In this document: positions 8,111 through 20,055 of the stretch, one piece after another
How the letters are laid out: each line of letters opens with the position of its first letter
Position numbering within the stretch: the stretch's first letter is position 1
Notes under the pieces: generated by a model
The model's database searches: none
Seen by the model: the letters and a program-made list of their open reading frames with translations, nothing else
What the model was told of the DNA's origin: nothing
Assembly: GCA_944472155.2 (NCBI GenBank)
Contig: OX235279.1
Span: 64,717,543 to 64,781,542 of the forward strand
Length of the DNA stretch: 64,000 nucleotides
Direction of reading: 5' to 3'
Origin: Trichobilharzia szidati
Taxonomy: Eukaryota; Platyhelminthes; Trematoda; Strigeidida; Schistosomatidae
Program-made: the position numbers and the translations under genes

Positions 8111-10305
8111 ATAATATATATATATATATTACTGTTCCCTGGGGTTCCGAATGGAATACAGGGTTTCAACATCACATCTCCGCTTTCTTCTATTTTCTGT
8201 TGTCCTCTTCAGCTGGGTCCACAGTTGCCCATAATGTCTCATATCCTCCTCTTCTATTTCACCCTCCGACGACCCACTCGCCATTTCCAGTTCAGATCCC
8301 ACTTAAAGGCTTGGCGCGCGATGGCATTCGACGGTCTACACAGTGTGTGCCCTATCCATCTCCATTTTCTCCTACACATTTGTTGAACGTTAGGTTCTTG
8401 GTTAGTTTGTTCCCATAGTTCATTGTTACTAATTCTTTCTGCCCACTTGATATTCAATATGCAGTCAGTAAACGCAGCTGTTGATGAAAGTCTGCAATCT
8501 GTAGGATATGCTTCCCTTGACGCACTGTGCAAGTTTCTGACACATTTAAATGAAATGACTTGATATTGGTGTTGAAAATCTGAATCTTGTTCTTTATGCT
8601 GACTGCAGGAGATTTCAAAACTGCTTTCAGATTTATGAAGGTGTATCTTGTCTTTCTTATTCTGGTTTTGACATTTTCATCCGTTCCCTCTGTGTTTGAA
8701 ACAATGCTTCCTAGATAAGTGAAGGAAGTAACCTCTGTCAAATCTCTCCCGGTGGTGCTATTTGTTGGCTGGTTATCTTCGTCACCTCCATCTTCTCTAT
8801 GTTCACCTGGAGTCCTGTCGTCTCTGCCGCCTTCTGTCAACTTGTTAGTTTTCGCCTGTAAGTCTTTGTGTTTGTGTGATATGAGACTTAAATCATCTAC
8901 GAAGTTCAGATCTTCTAGAGTCTTTTTACCGGTCCAATGTATTCCTGTCTCATCACTATCCACAGTTATACTTATAACCCAGACCACCACAATTAAGAAT
9001 ATCGTCGCTGATAGTAGGCAGATAGCCTTGTCTTCACTTCAAAGGCTTCGTTGAGTTTTCCGTTATGGATCAGTCGACATGTGGCATTGTCATATAGTCA
9101 ACTGTTGAATGAAGTTGATGAAAAGTTGGATCACGTCGTAGTATTGAAGTAGTTTCCAAATTACTTATCGGTCATCGTTATCAAAGGCCTTTTCAAAGGC
9201 TATGAAGTCGAGACAGAGATCTGATTTCTGTTCTATGCTCTGTTCGATGACGATGCGTAGAGTTACAATTTGATACATATATGATTTACTTTTTCTGAAT
9301 CTAGCTTTTTCAGGGCGGAGTTCTCCATACAGTGCATCCTTTATTCTCACCACTATGACGCGACTTAGTATTTTACTTGGCTCAGACAACAGCATTATTC
9401 CACGACAGTTCTTGCGGAGGCCTAAGTCATCCCTCTTTGGTAGTTTTACAAAGTAGCCTTCCTTCCAGCCAGTAGGCACCTTTCATTCTTTCCAAACCTT
9501 CTGCAATAATGATGTCAGCATATCTGCTGTGGTATCGAGATCCGTTTTCAATGATTCGGGGAATTCCGCCTGGTCCTGCTGCCTTCCCAAGCTTCAGTGG
9601 CATGATGATATTCGAGATTTCTGCTTTCGTTGAAGGATCGGTGTCCACTGGTAGGCAGTCGTGTGCCCCTGTTAGTGGTATTTCTGGGCGAGTTGCAGGT
9701 GATGGTCGATTCAAGAGTTCTTTGAAGTGATCAGCCCAATGTTTTATTTGTCTCTCCCTTTTTGGTGATTAGGTTCCCTTGAGCATCTTTTATAGGTTTC
9801 ACCTGCGTTGATCTCTTGCAGAATAAACACCTGGTTACCTGGCATAATGTTCTGAGGTCTCTTTAGCCAGTGGCCCGTCCATTCTGCTTCAGTCGTTGTG
9901 TCAAGGAATTGTCTCTTATCTTTTTTAGCACTCTTCATAAGCTTTTTATTCAGCGCAGCGTACACTGAATTCAGCTTCTCCTTCCGTTGTCAATCTTTCC
10001 ATCGAGTCATTCCATCTTCTCTTTCACCATCCTCCTCTCTTTTATTCGCTTCCGTTGAGAGCCATTCCTTGTTTTGCCTTTTCTTTCCTCTTAAAATGGT
10101 TGAACATTTTCTATCACCTTCAGAGAGTTCAAAAGTTCTCCAACGCAGCTTTCCTTAGTAATACCACGTAATATCTCCGACTTTTCTCTGATATCTGAAG
10201 GTATGCTTTGTAGTTTTGTCCTTCAGTTACTGAGTGCTGAACTGGAATTGTCGTCTGTCTCCAATTGTTCTGAAGGATTTTAGCTTGACTTTAGTCTGTT
10301 GGTCA
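8111..10305 (-). mobile_element. Decayed RTE-clade LINE, 5'-truncated
   Basis: On the minus strand, pieces of one RTE polyprotein follow each other in order: linker after the endonuclease (about 10300-9750), the N-terminal RT block with LNRPSPATRPEIPLT and GKAAGPGGIP (9714-9427), LVKLPKR-type RT blocks (YFVKLPKRDDLGLRKN, then LRPEKARFRK and CLDFIAFEKAFDN; 9479-9165), TGIHWTGKKTLEDLNFVDDLSLIS (8990 on), and the C-terminal RKWRWIGHTL block with the WKRRV-type basic end (8532-8254). Frames change repeatedly and stops are frequent, so it is inactive. The 3' end shows the family terminus (GGAACCCCAGGGAACA) and a short TA-repeat tail at 8111-8130. Confidence 0.85.
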
Positions 10306-12410
10306 AAGTGTACCATAATACTCATATATATTTTATCAGTCTTGCAAATAGTCAAAAATGGGGAATATTTTGTAGGATGTAGACAACTTTATTGACAACA
10401 ACTGGCACTATAAACATATAAACAGAATTTTCTGAAGGCTTAGCGCAATAAATAAGATTTTCTGCTGGCACTTTGTCCGAATGCAGAGAAAATCATTTAA
10501 TGTTATGCATTACGAAAATGGGTCGTGTAAACTAACACGACTACTTGCAAGCAATTAATAAAATCTATATATAATCTGGAGAAACACATAAGAACGATAA
10601 ACAACCTCTCCTGCAGCCGAAAGGATGCCGTAAGTCAGATAAAACATATTCAATTACTATGAAACGCTGTTTTCCTAAACCTGTTGGTTCAATTGTTTTT
10701 TTTTTCTAATTCACTAGTTTAATCATACTCTTAAGACATATAGATACCTTGATAGAGACTAGTATTTAATTCACTCGATTCTCAGGCGCACAAAATGTGC
10801 ACGGAAGAACTGGGATCATAAATTAAATCAGTGATCCTAGATACACAGGTCAGGACAACATAAAGCCGAAATTCATCTCATACAAACTAAATCCTTCATT
10901 AAAATTATATGAATCTGATAACGCATGAAAACCTAATGCAATGGAAAGCAGTTACAAACAGTTTTGAGCAGACATTCTAACAAAGTTCCTAGTTAAAAAA
11001 GCTTATGAAGAAACGTCCTCCAACATATTTAACAACTTACCAAAATAACAGTGTTTCCGATTAAAAATAACTACTTCGGAGTCCATACTACTATAACAGC
11101 AGAAGACAAGACGAGGAAGCCAAGGGATATTTTCACTTGATCAAACCGCTTTTTATATAGATATACAGTTAATATTCTTCAACCAATCACTGAGCGTGTG
11201 ATTTTGGTTTACATAAAATGACATGAAATAGCATCTTCAAATACATATATTATTCTGTTGCTAATGCAGTATTGAACTGTGGGAATATGTGAGAATAATA
11301 TTTCGTTGGAATACATTGTCTGTATCACACCACCACACTACTACTACTATTTGAAGTAAATATTTTCATAAGCCTAAGAATGCTCTAGAAAGCGTGGTAT
11401 GCAACTGCAAAAATTCAATATAAATTATAAAATTAACTACAGTGACTAAATCAGGTAATGTACAAAAATTACTTGAAAAAATACCAAATGACAGTTAAAT
11501 ATATATGATATCAAGTGAAAAAAAAATTTGATGTACACTGACGAATGTAATTACACCTCCGAACTTAGCCTTTCAAACTGCATAAAAACGATTATTCAAA
11601 GAAGATTACAGTGAAAGGACAGTATTCAAATGAGCCAGAAGCTAACAGTCATAAAGATTTGAGAAGTATCCTCTAATCGATCAGGAAGCAATTTCTGCAC
11701 AAAAGACAAATAACGAAGAACGTCTCAAAAAAAATCAAAATCAAAATTATAATCGATCTGAGCTTAGACAAAGTTCACTTGAGTAACACTAATACAAATC
11801 ACTAAATCAATTACAGCGCAAACTCTAAAGTCCTAAATCCATTGAGATTTTTTCCCGAATTCAACGCCTCAATAGCTTTGCTATTCAATTCTGGGATCAT
11901 TCCTAACTTTTAGCAATGGACCAGTGAAATGTCAGTCAGAAATCAATAGAAGGGAAGACTAAAAACCACATCGATGACATGATGTGATTACGAAATATTT
12001 GTCAGACTGAAAAGCATCGTGTCAGCAACAGTCACCGAACAGACAGTAGGTAAGAAACTTTATTGATGCTGTGTCACTCCCAGGCTGTGTGCACATTGAA
12101 GAGAACCGTATAATCTTATATAATGACAGGTTGCAAAGTAGAGGTGGATCTTAGAGATGTTTCGGTGACATCAAACGTAAATGTCATACAACGATGACGC
12201 GTATCTTAACGACACTGTAAGAAAGGAAAACATCAAGAAGAATGAAAATTTAGTATGGACTATGAAGAATATATGGTGACAAATAATGAGGCGATATCGA
12301 ATGTTAAAATGCACATTATAACTGACAGGATAAAAATTAAATCCAACTTCAAGCATGAATTCTATGTCATTTATCTGTAACATGAATTGGTACGTTACAC
12401 TTATTTTAAT
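10306..12410. other. AT-rich intergenic DNA, nothing recognised
   Basis: No supported gene. Open frames are short and without motifs, and I matched no repeat here. Confidence 0.5.
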
Positions 12411-12603
12411 TTTATTTATTAATTTTTTTGATTATAGCTTGAAACCACTGTATTTTTGGTACAAGTATGGAATTTTCAGCATATGATATCGGTAGCCCAA
12501 ATTTTGCAGGCCGACCATAGATATCAGGTGTGCGTCGGCAGGGGATCGAACCCCAGACCATGTGCATGGTCGGCGAGAGTCCTAACCGCTGTGCTACCAA
12601 CGC
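12411..12603 (-). mobile_element. tRNA-derived SINE (copy 1)
   Basis: The minus strand begins with a 73-nt tRNA-like head (12603 down to 12531): acceptor strand GCGTTGG pairs with CCGACGC (one G-U) ahead of a discriminator A, an A-box-like TGGTAGCACAGCGGTTAGGA, and a perfect B-box core GGTTCGATCCC in a T-arm. The anticodon region folds instead as ACCATG/CATGGT, so it is not a functional tRNA. A roughly 120-nt body shared with the copy at 27779-27967 follows (ATCTATGGTCGGCCTGCAAA is common to both), ending in an A-rich tail. The A and B boxes imply RNA polymerase III transcription. Confidence 0.85.
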
Positions 12604-13215
12604 ACACAGTGAGACAATATCACCTGCATAGTCGAGGCCGAGGAATCAGATCTACACCATCCCAACTCACATCCGTCATGGCTGAGTCCAGAATATCATC
12701 AGTGGCAAAGTTAAAGACGAATGGGAAGTCTAGACAGTCCTGTCTAACTCCACTGTTGGTTCGTAACAGTGGTGATATCAGGTTGTATGCCCCCAATCTA
12801 CTTGAAGTTTTTGTGTATAAAAGCTTTCAGGATGTTAACAAACTTCTTAGGAACATCTCTCTCCAAAAGACAGTTTACCAGAGCAGTTTTGTAAAAAGAA
12901 TCGAAGGTAACCCTAATATCGAGAAACATACGATACGTGTGATGATGCTCTACTACTTGACGAAGAATAAATACATGATCAATGCATACACGGCTTGAAC
13001 GAGACCCAGAGTGCTCCTCACAAATCAGTTCCTAAAGTGCTTTGCATAGACTCAGAAGCAAGACAGAAGCCAATATTCTAGACGCGACTGGTGGTAAATC
13101 AATACCTCTGTGATCGGTACACATATGATGTAGGGACTTTTTAAAAATGGGTATGATGATCGCTTAACTCCACAATGATGGGGGATTCTCGTTATTCTCG
13201 TATATTAGCCGGCAA
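12604..13215 (-). pseudogene. Non-LTR retrotransposon RT remnant
   Basis: The minus-strand translation gives an ordered RT domain: IIPIFKKS, RGIDLPPVASRILASVLL, the CIDHVFILRQVVEHHHTYR block, FLDIRVTFDSF, then SGVRQDC and, near 12620, LDYAGDIVSLC, which is the YADD box changed to YAGD. An in-frame stop in the fingers and small frame breaks show it is dead. It is a different LINE lineage from the RTE copies; the same family appears at 63125-63375. Its end abuts the SINE at 12603. Confidence 0.75.
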
Positions 13216-14168
13216 TCAAACGTACCTCCCAAAACATCAATTTAACCTCTAGCAGCTGAGTTTACAGAAAACTGTTGTTTATTTTAACTCATTTATTTAC
13301 CACAGGTGTTTTATATTCCAGGCTATGGGCCAAACAGTTTTTTTGAGGACTCATGATACTACCCACCGATCCATGCATGAAGTAGGTGCAGTGGGATTCA
13401 AACCGAGAACCTACCGAGAGGAAAACGAATGTTTAACTTAATTAACCTCATCTCCACTTACAGATAAATATGATATCTCTACTCAGTCATACTGAGATTT
13501 CCTAAATATCACTTCTACCTCATTCAACATTTTACTTTAAACCTACAGAGGGTGCTGTAGAATGTATTACTTCTCGATAACCGAGCATTAGTATAATCCA
13601 ATAAGAGCTATGTTAAGTAAACTCCTTCAATTCTACAAGATAGGATTTTATTTTCTTTCTTTTCTGATTAACACAGTAAAAGTGAATGATATATCAACAT
13701 TGTATAAACTGTTCGTTAAACGATTCCATACAAAGTAACTGCCTGACTAACTCATTTATGCAAACTATTTGCCAAAATTTACTAATTTCATCTATAAATT
13801 TACTAACAATCTTTTAATTTAGCTGTCTCCACTTGTGTAATTTTTAGAAAATCAATTAAACAGCAAACTAAGACAATCTCTCTCATAAAATGATTAGATG
13901 TCTTAAATAAAAACAAAACGGAATATATTGATTTTATTTATTTAAATACAAAACATGTGTATTCAACTCAAGACGGTGATACACCATGTCTCCCTCTCTA
14001 TGACAGACAAACAGTATTGCAAATCGTCCAATAAACATTGCACAATACACCGACTGATATGCAAGGCGATTAAGTATTCATCAAAGTCATGTGACTTCGA
14101 AAGATAACAGCTGATTTGTTTTCAGACATACTCGCTTAATGCAGTTACATGTTAATCAAAATACATTT
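13216..14168. other. Intergenic DNA, no gene supported
   Basis: AT-rich. A lone B-box-like GGTTTGAATCCC on the minus strand at 13393-13404 lacks a convincing A box. Nothing else was recognised. Confidence 0.45.
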
Positions 14169-14396
14169 TTAAGATTTAGTTGGAATACAATAAATAACTT
14201 TAAATGCTGTGTTACTATCGTCTTTGTGCTCACTGTCAACAAGGTGTGTTAAAACAGAGCTACTAATAGGTCTTTTTTGTCCCTTGGTTAACCGTGCAGG
14301 ATGGTATTCGGAAATATGATAATGGACCTGCCTAATTGTGTGCTCAAAGTAGGTGGCTCCACAACCGCAGTCAAACTGGTGGAAGTAACTTTCCAC
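14169..14396 (-). pseudogene. PLE GIY-YIG endonuclease fragment
   Basis: The minus-strand frame shows the PLE signature in eroded form: FDCGCGATYFEHTIRQ (the YIGRT region changed to YFEHT), HYHISEYHPARL, then SSSVLTHLVDSEHKDD and FKVIYCIP. Order and spacing match the YIGRT-type PLE nuclease. The catalytic Gly and Arg of YIGR are lost. No RT part is visible upstream. Confidence 0.7.
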
Positions 14397-16765
14397 AATA
14401 TGGTCAAATGAAAAGTGCCAACCAATAAATTAAGCGGTTATCACCAATATCTGAAAGATATCTTTGTTCACTAAATGTGTGGTGAGAGCTGTCTACTATC
14501 CAAATTGGTAGACAGTAATTTACGTCAATGTTTACGTTCTCAAGATTTGTCTTGAGAAAATATGAACAAAGACTGATTCAAAACCGACCAGAGCAGACTT
14601 TGCGTAGGCGAATACGGTTAACATATAGAGGATTTGACATTCGAGAAACAGTCACAAAGAGATGAAAGATTAACTTTAAGTGAGAAACAACCAATCAGAA
14701 GACTGTGTTTGTTTGCTTAAATATCCATAGTAATGTACATGAAAATATATAAATATGCGTTGATTTCCTTAATAAATGATCTGTTGCCTGACTCTTGCCT
14801 TCTGTCGTTACAAATGTACTCATTTATAAATATTCCACGAGGGTATAGTACGCCTTTATGCCTAAACTTCAACATAAATTCTGCAACACTTAACTCTACG
14901 ATAATAAAATAAATGCATCTATCTAAGGTAACTATTAATTAAAATTAAATATATAAACTGAAAATTAACTAAAATAAATCACCTATCACAATCAATCAAG
15001 TAAATCATTGTATGCATAGAAAAACTGGAGGAAGCCAACTTGCCGATTCAAGTAATGCAGCCTAATTATCTAATACAGTTGAAAGTACTGCAAACAATAG
15101 AGGCTGTGTGGGAGCTAGTTATATGAATAAGACAGTATTCAAACATAATCTAATAGTGAAAGTCAATAACTGTGACACAAAACAATGTAGGAGTGATTCA
15201 CTACACAATTTTATTACAGTTCATTTATGGATTTTTCTTCCAAAAGACCGTATCTAAACACTCATCTGAAAATATTTTGACAGGTACAGACGTAACTGTC
15301 ATTAGTCCCGTGACAGATGTAAATGCTACTTACTTAATAAAGAAATAAAACCATAATCAACTTATTTGAAACAGTTGATTACGTCAAATCCTGGTTACTA
15401 ATAATCTGATCAATGAGATTTCGTATTTGTCATGCAAAATAAGTAGGTTACATGTTACAGACATGTTAAATACAATGAATCGCTTGCCAGTATTGAGTAA
15501 ATTATACTGATGGGATCTGTGAAGTCGATAACTGAAGTTAAAAGACTATGCGACTCCCTAATAATAATAAAGTAGTTTTGCCGTATCCCTAGCCTAAAGA
15601 ATTACAGCAACTGCCTTGTAAAAATGGACGAAGTACAGTAGATGGTAGGTATCTAATCAGATTAACACTATTGGTTTCCCTAGCCAAGTAAAACCAAGGG
15701 TAGGGAATAGCTAGAGCGAAAAGCAAAGAACATAGACACTAGATGGTACTTCTATTTCTGCATCAACAGTGCAGTCTTATAGGCCAGTCCTTCCTATGAT
15801 ATTTCCACAGCACAGTAAAGGATGAGGTGGTGGGTAGTATCAGCAGCTGACCATGCTCAGTCAAATTGTTTTACCTAACTCTATCCTTCCAGAAAATCAT
15901 GTGACAGCCTATTACCTAATTAAACTATACACGAGAGAAGTAAAAAGGCGAAACTTCAGACTAACACACGATATCTTCAGAAATACTGGATAACCAGAAT
16001 GTAATAATTATGTCCTTCGGTTTATTACAATATCTCTGAGCTACTCGAATGCGCAAACGCGAAATCAACCGATAGAAATACGAAGCCACTGGTTGCAAAT
16101 CCACCTAGCCATCGCAAAGTAACCTAGAAAGTTGGTTATGTGAGTATTATTACTGATATGTTTTGAAGTGCAATAACTAAGACGCCTACAATTTGCACAA
16201 AACTGTTATCCCCTTCTTAATGACCATCGTCCCCACGTGTGCAAGTCCCAAAACACAGATATCTCAAATCAACATCTGAAATATAAGAACGCGTGTAACT
16301 CCTGTCAATTACAGTGTAATTAAACCTTTCCCAATAATACAGTTATGAAAAGTGAAGAAAATCTTGATAAATCCAACACATCATACCGAATACTTCTAGA
16401 TGTTATAGAATACTGAATGATCGTAAACAAACAAGCTTCATTTAAACAAGCTAAATAATCTTATTTCATCCTAGTTGCCTACAAAGTACGAATAACAGAT
16501 ACACGCCACTAGCAAGACAACTAAGTCCCAGTTAGCCAAACAAATCGAATCCAAGCTGTAAAGGTCAAGTGGAAATGTAATCAGCTTCACTTGTAAGTGG
16601 ATAGCAAGGTCTAACTTGATACTTAAGAGTTTATCAACCTTAACTGAAGCTTTAAAACCAAACGACGTTAAAGAAGCACACCATAAACTCTATACTGACT
16701 GCGTTAAAAACTAATACAATATGCATACTAAGTGTTTTGTGAAAATTATGTCGGGTTTTACATTA
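14397..16765. other. AT-rich intergenic DNA, nothing recognised
   Basis: No open frame with a recognisable motif on either strand, and no repeat match noticed within the window. Confidence 0.5.
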
Positions 16766-18616
16766 CATTACAAAAGACAATTCTACGACAATCTGGCCAC
16801 TGAAGCTGAGATGACAGCAGGCAAAAGGGACCTGAGGACATTATATCAGATAACCAAATCTTTATCCGGGAAGAGATCAACACAAGTGGAACCTATAAAA
16901 GACAGCCAAGGGAACCCAATTACCAAGGAAGAGAGACAGGTTAAACAATGAGCGGACCACTTCAAAGGACTCTTGAACAGACCACCACCTACAACCCGTC
17001 CAGAAATACCAACAACAGCACGTACACAACTGCAAGTTGACACCAATCCTCCAACGAAAGCTGAAGTCTTGAATGCAATCAAGCTTCTGAAAGCTGGAAA
17101 AGCAGCTGGACCAGATGGAATACCGCCTGAAGCACTGAAAGCTGACCCAGAGACGACAGCAGATATGCTGACTCCATTATTGCAAAAGGTCTGGAAAGGT
17201 GCCTACTGACTGGAGGAAAGGCTACCTCGTGAAACTACCAAAGAAGGGCGACTTAGGACTCTGCAAGAACTGGCGAGGAATCATGCTCCTGTCGACGCCA
17301 AGTAAAATTCTGAGTCGCAACATCCTGGAGAGAATAAAGGACGCACTGGACACAGAACTCCGACCAGAACAAGCTGGATTCAGGAAAGGCAAATCATGTT
17401 CTGACCAAATTGCAACTCTACGCATCATCATCGAACAAAGCATGGAATGGCAGTCAAACTTCTACCTCAACTTTATAGACTTTGAGAAGGCCTTCGACAG
17501 CGTTCACCGCGAAGTAATTTGGAAACTACTCGAGTACTACGGCGTACCCCAAATATTCATCAACCTTATTCAACAGCTGTACGACAACGGCACATGTCAA
17601 GTGATCCACAACGGAAAACTCAGCGAGGCGTTTGGAGTAGACACAGGAGTCAGACAAGGGTGCTTATTATCACCAATGTTATTCCTAATTGTGGTGGACT
17701 GGATTATGCGTCAGACACTGGGAAACGAGAAGACAGGGATATCCTGGACCGACGTGAAGAACCTAGAAGACCTGGATTTCGCTAATGACTTTTGTTTGAT
17801 GTCACACAAAATCGAAGACTTACAAGCGAAAACCGACAAACTGGTCGAAGAAGCAGCAAAGACAGGACTCCAGGTGAACATAGACAAGACGGAGGTCATG
17901 AAAAAAACCAACCAACAACAACAACAACAGCAGCAACATCCAGAGGCAATCACTATCAACGGGAGGGATTTGAAAGAGGTTACTTCTTTCACCTATCTAG
18001 GGAGCATTGTCTCAACCACAGGAGGAACGGACGAAGATGTCAAATCGAGAATTGGGAAGGCGAGAAACACATTCATCAACCTGAAACCAATCTGGAAATC
18101 TTCATCACTCAGCATCAACAACAAAATTCGGATTTTCAATACAAACGTCAAGTCAGTCAGTTCTTCTATACGGATCAGAAACTTGGCGGGTCACAAAGAA
18201 TATTCCCAACAGGTTGCAGACCTTTATCAACAACTGTCTTCGTTCTATACTCAAGATCAGATGACCGGAAAGAATCACCAACAAGAAACTATGGGAACAA
18301 ACAAAGCAAGAACCAATCGCCCACCAAATATGCAGGAGAAAGTGGAGATGGATTGGACACTCGCTGAGGAGGCCTCTGGGTGACATCGTGCGTCAGGCCA
18401 TTGCTCGAGTGGAACCCGAAAGGGAAGCGGCGAGTGGGACGTCCAAGGGTGACATGGAGGAGATCGTGTGAAGAGGAAATGAAACAGTATGGACTAACAT
18501 GGACGCAGGTGAAAAGTACAGCAGAAGACAGAAGCAAGTGGAGACGTGCAGTTGAAGCTTTATGTTCCACTAGGAACCCAAGGGAACAATCATAAATAAT
18601 AATAATATAAATAAAT
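16766..18616 (+). mobile_element. RTE-clade LINE copy, 5'-truncated, inactive
   Basis: The plus-strand copy starts just after the endonuclease domain (YKRQFYDNLATEAE) and runs to the 3' end. It reads LLNRPPPTTRPEIPTT, GKAAGPDGIPPEAL, LVKLPKKGDLGLCKNWRGI, LRPEQAGFRKGKSCSDQI, FIDFEKAFDSVHREVIWKL and VDTGVRQGCLLSPMLF. Defects are a stop at 16949-16951 where the family has Trp (Q*ADHF), a frameshift near 17205, and the catalytic YADD box replaced by FAND (17778-17789). The 3' end carries GTTCCACTAGGAACCCAAGG and a (TAA)-rich tail to about 18616, as usual for RTE elements. Confidence 0.9.
17199..18383 (+). pseudogene. RTE reverse transcriptase domain (dead)
   Basis: This is the longest open part of the element at 16766-18616: 394 codons covering RT fingers, palm and part of the thumb. 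Palm block A is FIDFEKAFDS and block B is TGVRQGCLLSP. Block C should supply two aspartates but reads FANDF, so one is lost. A run of eight glutamines encoded by CAA/CAG at about 17911-17938 sits just before the QHPEAITINGRDL segment and looks like microsatellite growth. The frame is lost before the C-terminal RWRWIGHTLR-type block, which continues in another frame near 18330-18480. Confidence 0.85.
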
Positions 18617-19950
18617 TGTGACATCACATCAATAAACGCAGCCACTATTTAGTGTCCATTACATTTCGACTACACTGAGTGATAATTACTTCTAAAGCGA
18701 AAAATATACTCTTTATTTCTCAGTTTAGTATAAAGTTCAGTATTAATGGATTTACAAAACTTCTATTGTAGGACTAATGACTCAACTTGATAATAAATAG
18801 CTCAAATTTTGATTATCAGCACCCCTATTTAGCGATGGACACGTTGTTGAAAATAAAGGCCATTGTAAGGAAATAGCTACGAGATTCTTTAGTGCCGAAA
18901 GCGCTTAGTAACGGTCTAACCAGCCATTGCACCTATGTTTTTAACACATTATTGAATATAAACTCGTAAAGAATACATAGTAATTAAGCATGACGGTGAA
19001 CACAAGCACTGAAGTAAATGTAGTCAGAGTAAATTGCACGTATGAATGTTAAAGCTACCTGTGGAAAGTTGACTCTTGATTCCCTTTATTCACGCTTACA
19101 AGTTTAAAACGACGTTTAATTCAACATTATGCTAGTATCAATGTCGAAGCATTTATGTAATTTATTATCTCAAAATTAAATTCGTAACAAATGACAGAAG
19201 CACGTCAAGACCTGTATATGAAAGAGGGACAGAAATCTCAACAGATGATTTTCTGAAAAACACATAACGTCTGCAATACATTTTACAACAATAAAACAAA
19301 TAAGCAACGCCATGCATTGCATGCATATATATAATTTTTGAAAACAAACAAGCGAAACATGTAAGCACATTCTTGTTACAAGTACTACAATAAGCACAGA
19401 CACACACATTTTTTCAAGTACGTAGGCCCATAAATTGAGGCATACAATCATCATCACGAAAATGAAATCAAATAATGAAAGCAACCAGACAATCAATTTG
19501 TAACTAGCTTGTAAACTAAACTATAAAAATATACCACATATTTTAAACACATAAATAACATGACAAATGTAATACACCGACAGTTAGACCAATTAGAACT
19601 TGGCAATTAGTCGATATAATGTATGAATACATACGAGTAAGTTGATGTTTCAGAAATGATGTACAGAGAGTTGGAATCATTGTCAATTATAAACAAAAAA
19701 GAAAGAAATTTGGAGAAAATTATCACCCAATACAATACCAAGATATCATAAATGAGGTTTTTATATATGTATATATATTTACTGCCAAGATTCTTTTTTC
19801 AGTTTAAAACCAACAAAGACTAATTTTGTTAACTAATGCAAAATCTTTCAGTAAAATAAAAGAGCGAAGGGACTGGTGTTTTGGTTTTGGCGTAAACCAA
19901 AATACGAAGATAAGAAAGTTATAACTTAATAATAGACAGCAATAAAAGAG
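18617..19950. other. AT-rich DNA downstream of VPS4
   Basis: No gene supported. Two overlapping minus-strand frames near 19165-19496 are Cys- and hydrophobic-rich but without motif. The part near 19950 must include the VPS4 3' untranslated region. An AATAAA-type signal on the minus strand is visible near 19159, but I cannot tell which signal is used. Confidence 0.45.
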
Positions 19951-20055
19951 TCAGGATCCCTCTTGACCGAAATCATCTGTAAATTTACGATGTTTAGCCA
20001 AGTCTTCAGCATTTACAGTTGGCTTGTTCCGTTCTAATGAACTCAACATATCATG
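19951..20055 (-). CDS. VPS4: VPS4 exon 8 (C-terminal helix)
   Basis: 34 codons plus [23 protein letters not shown], then [11 protein letters not shown]. The C-terminal FGQEG ending is near-invariant in VPS4 proteins. Confidence 0.95.
   Translation of the reverse strand, partial: HDMLSSLERNKPTVNAEDLAKHRKFTDDFGQEGS

Noticed and set aside
13393..13404. B-box-like GGTTTGAATCCC on the minus strand, suggesting another tRNA or SINE
   Set aside because: No acceptor stem or convincing A box at the right distance, and no match to the SINE body.
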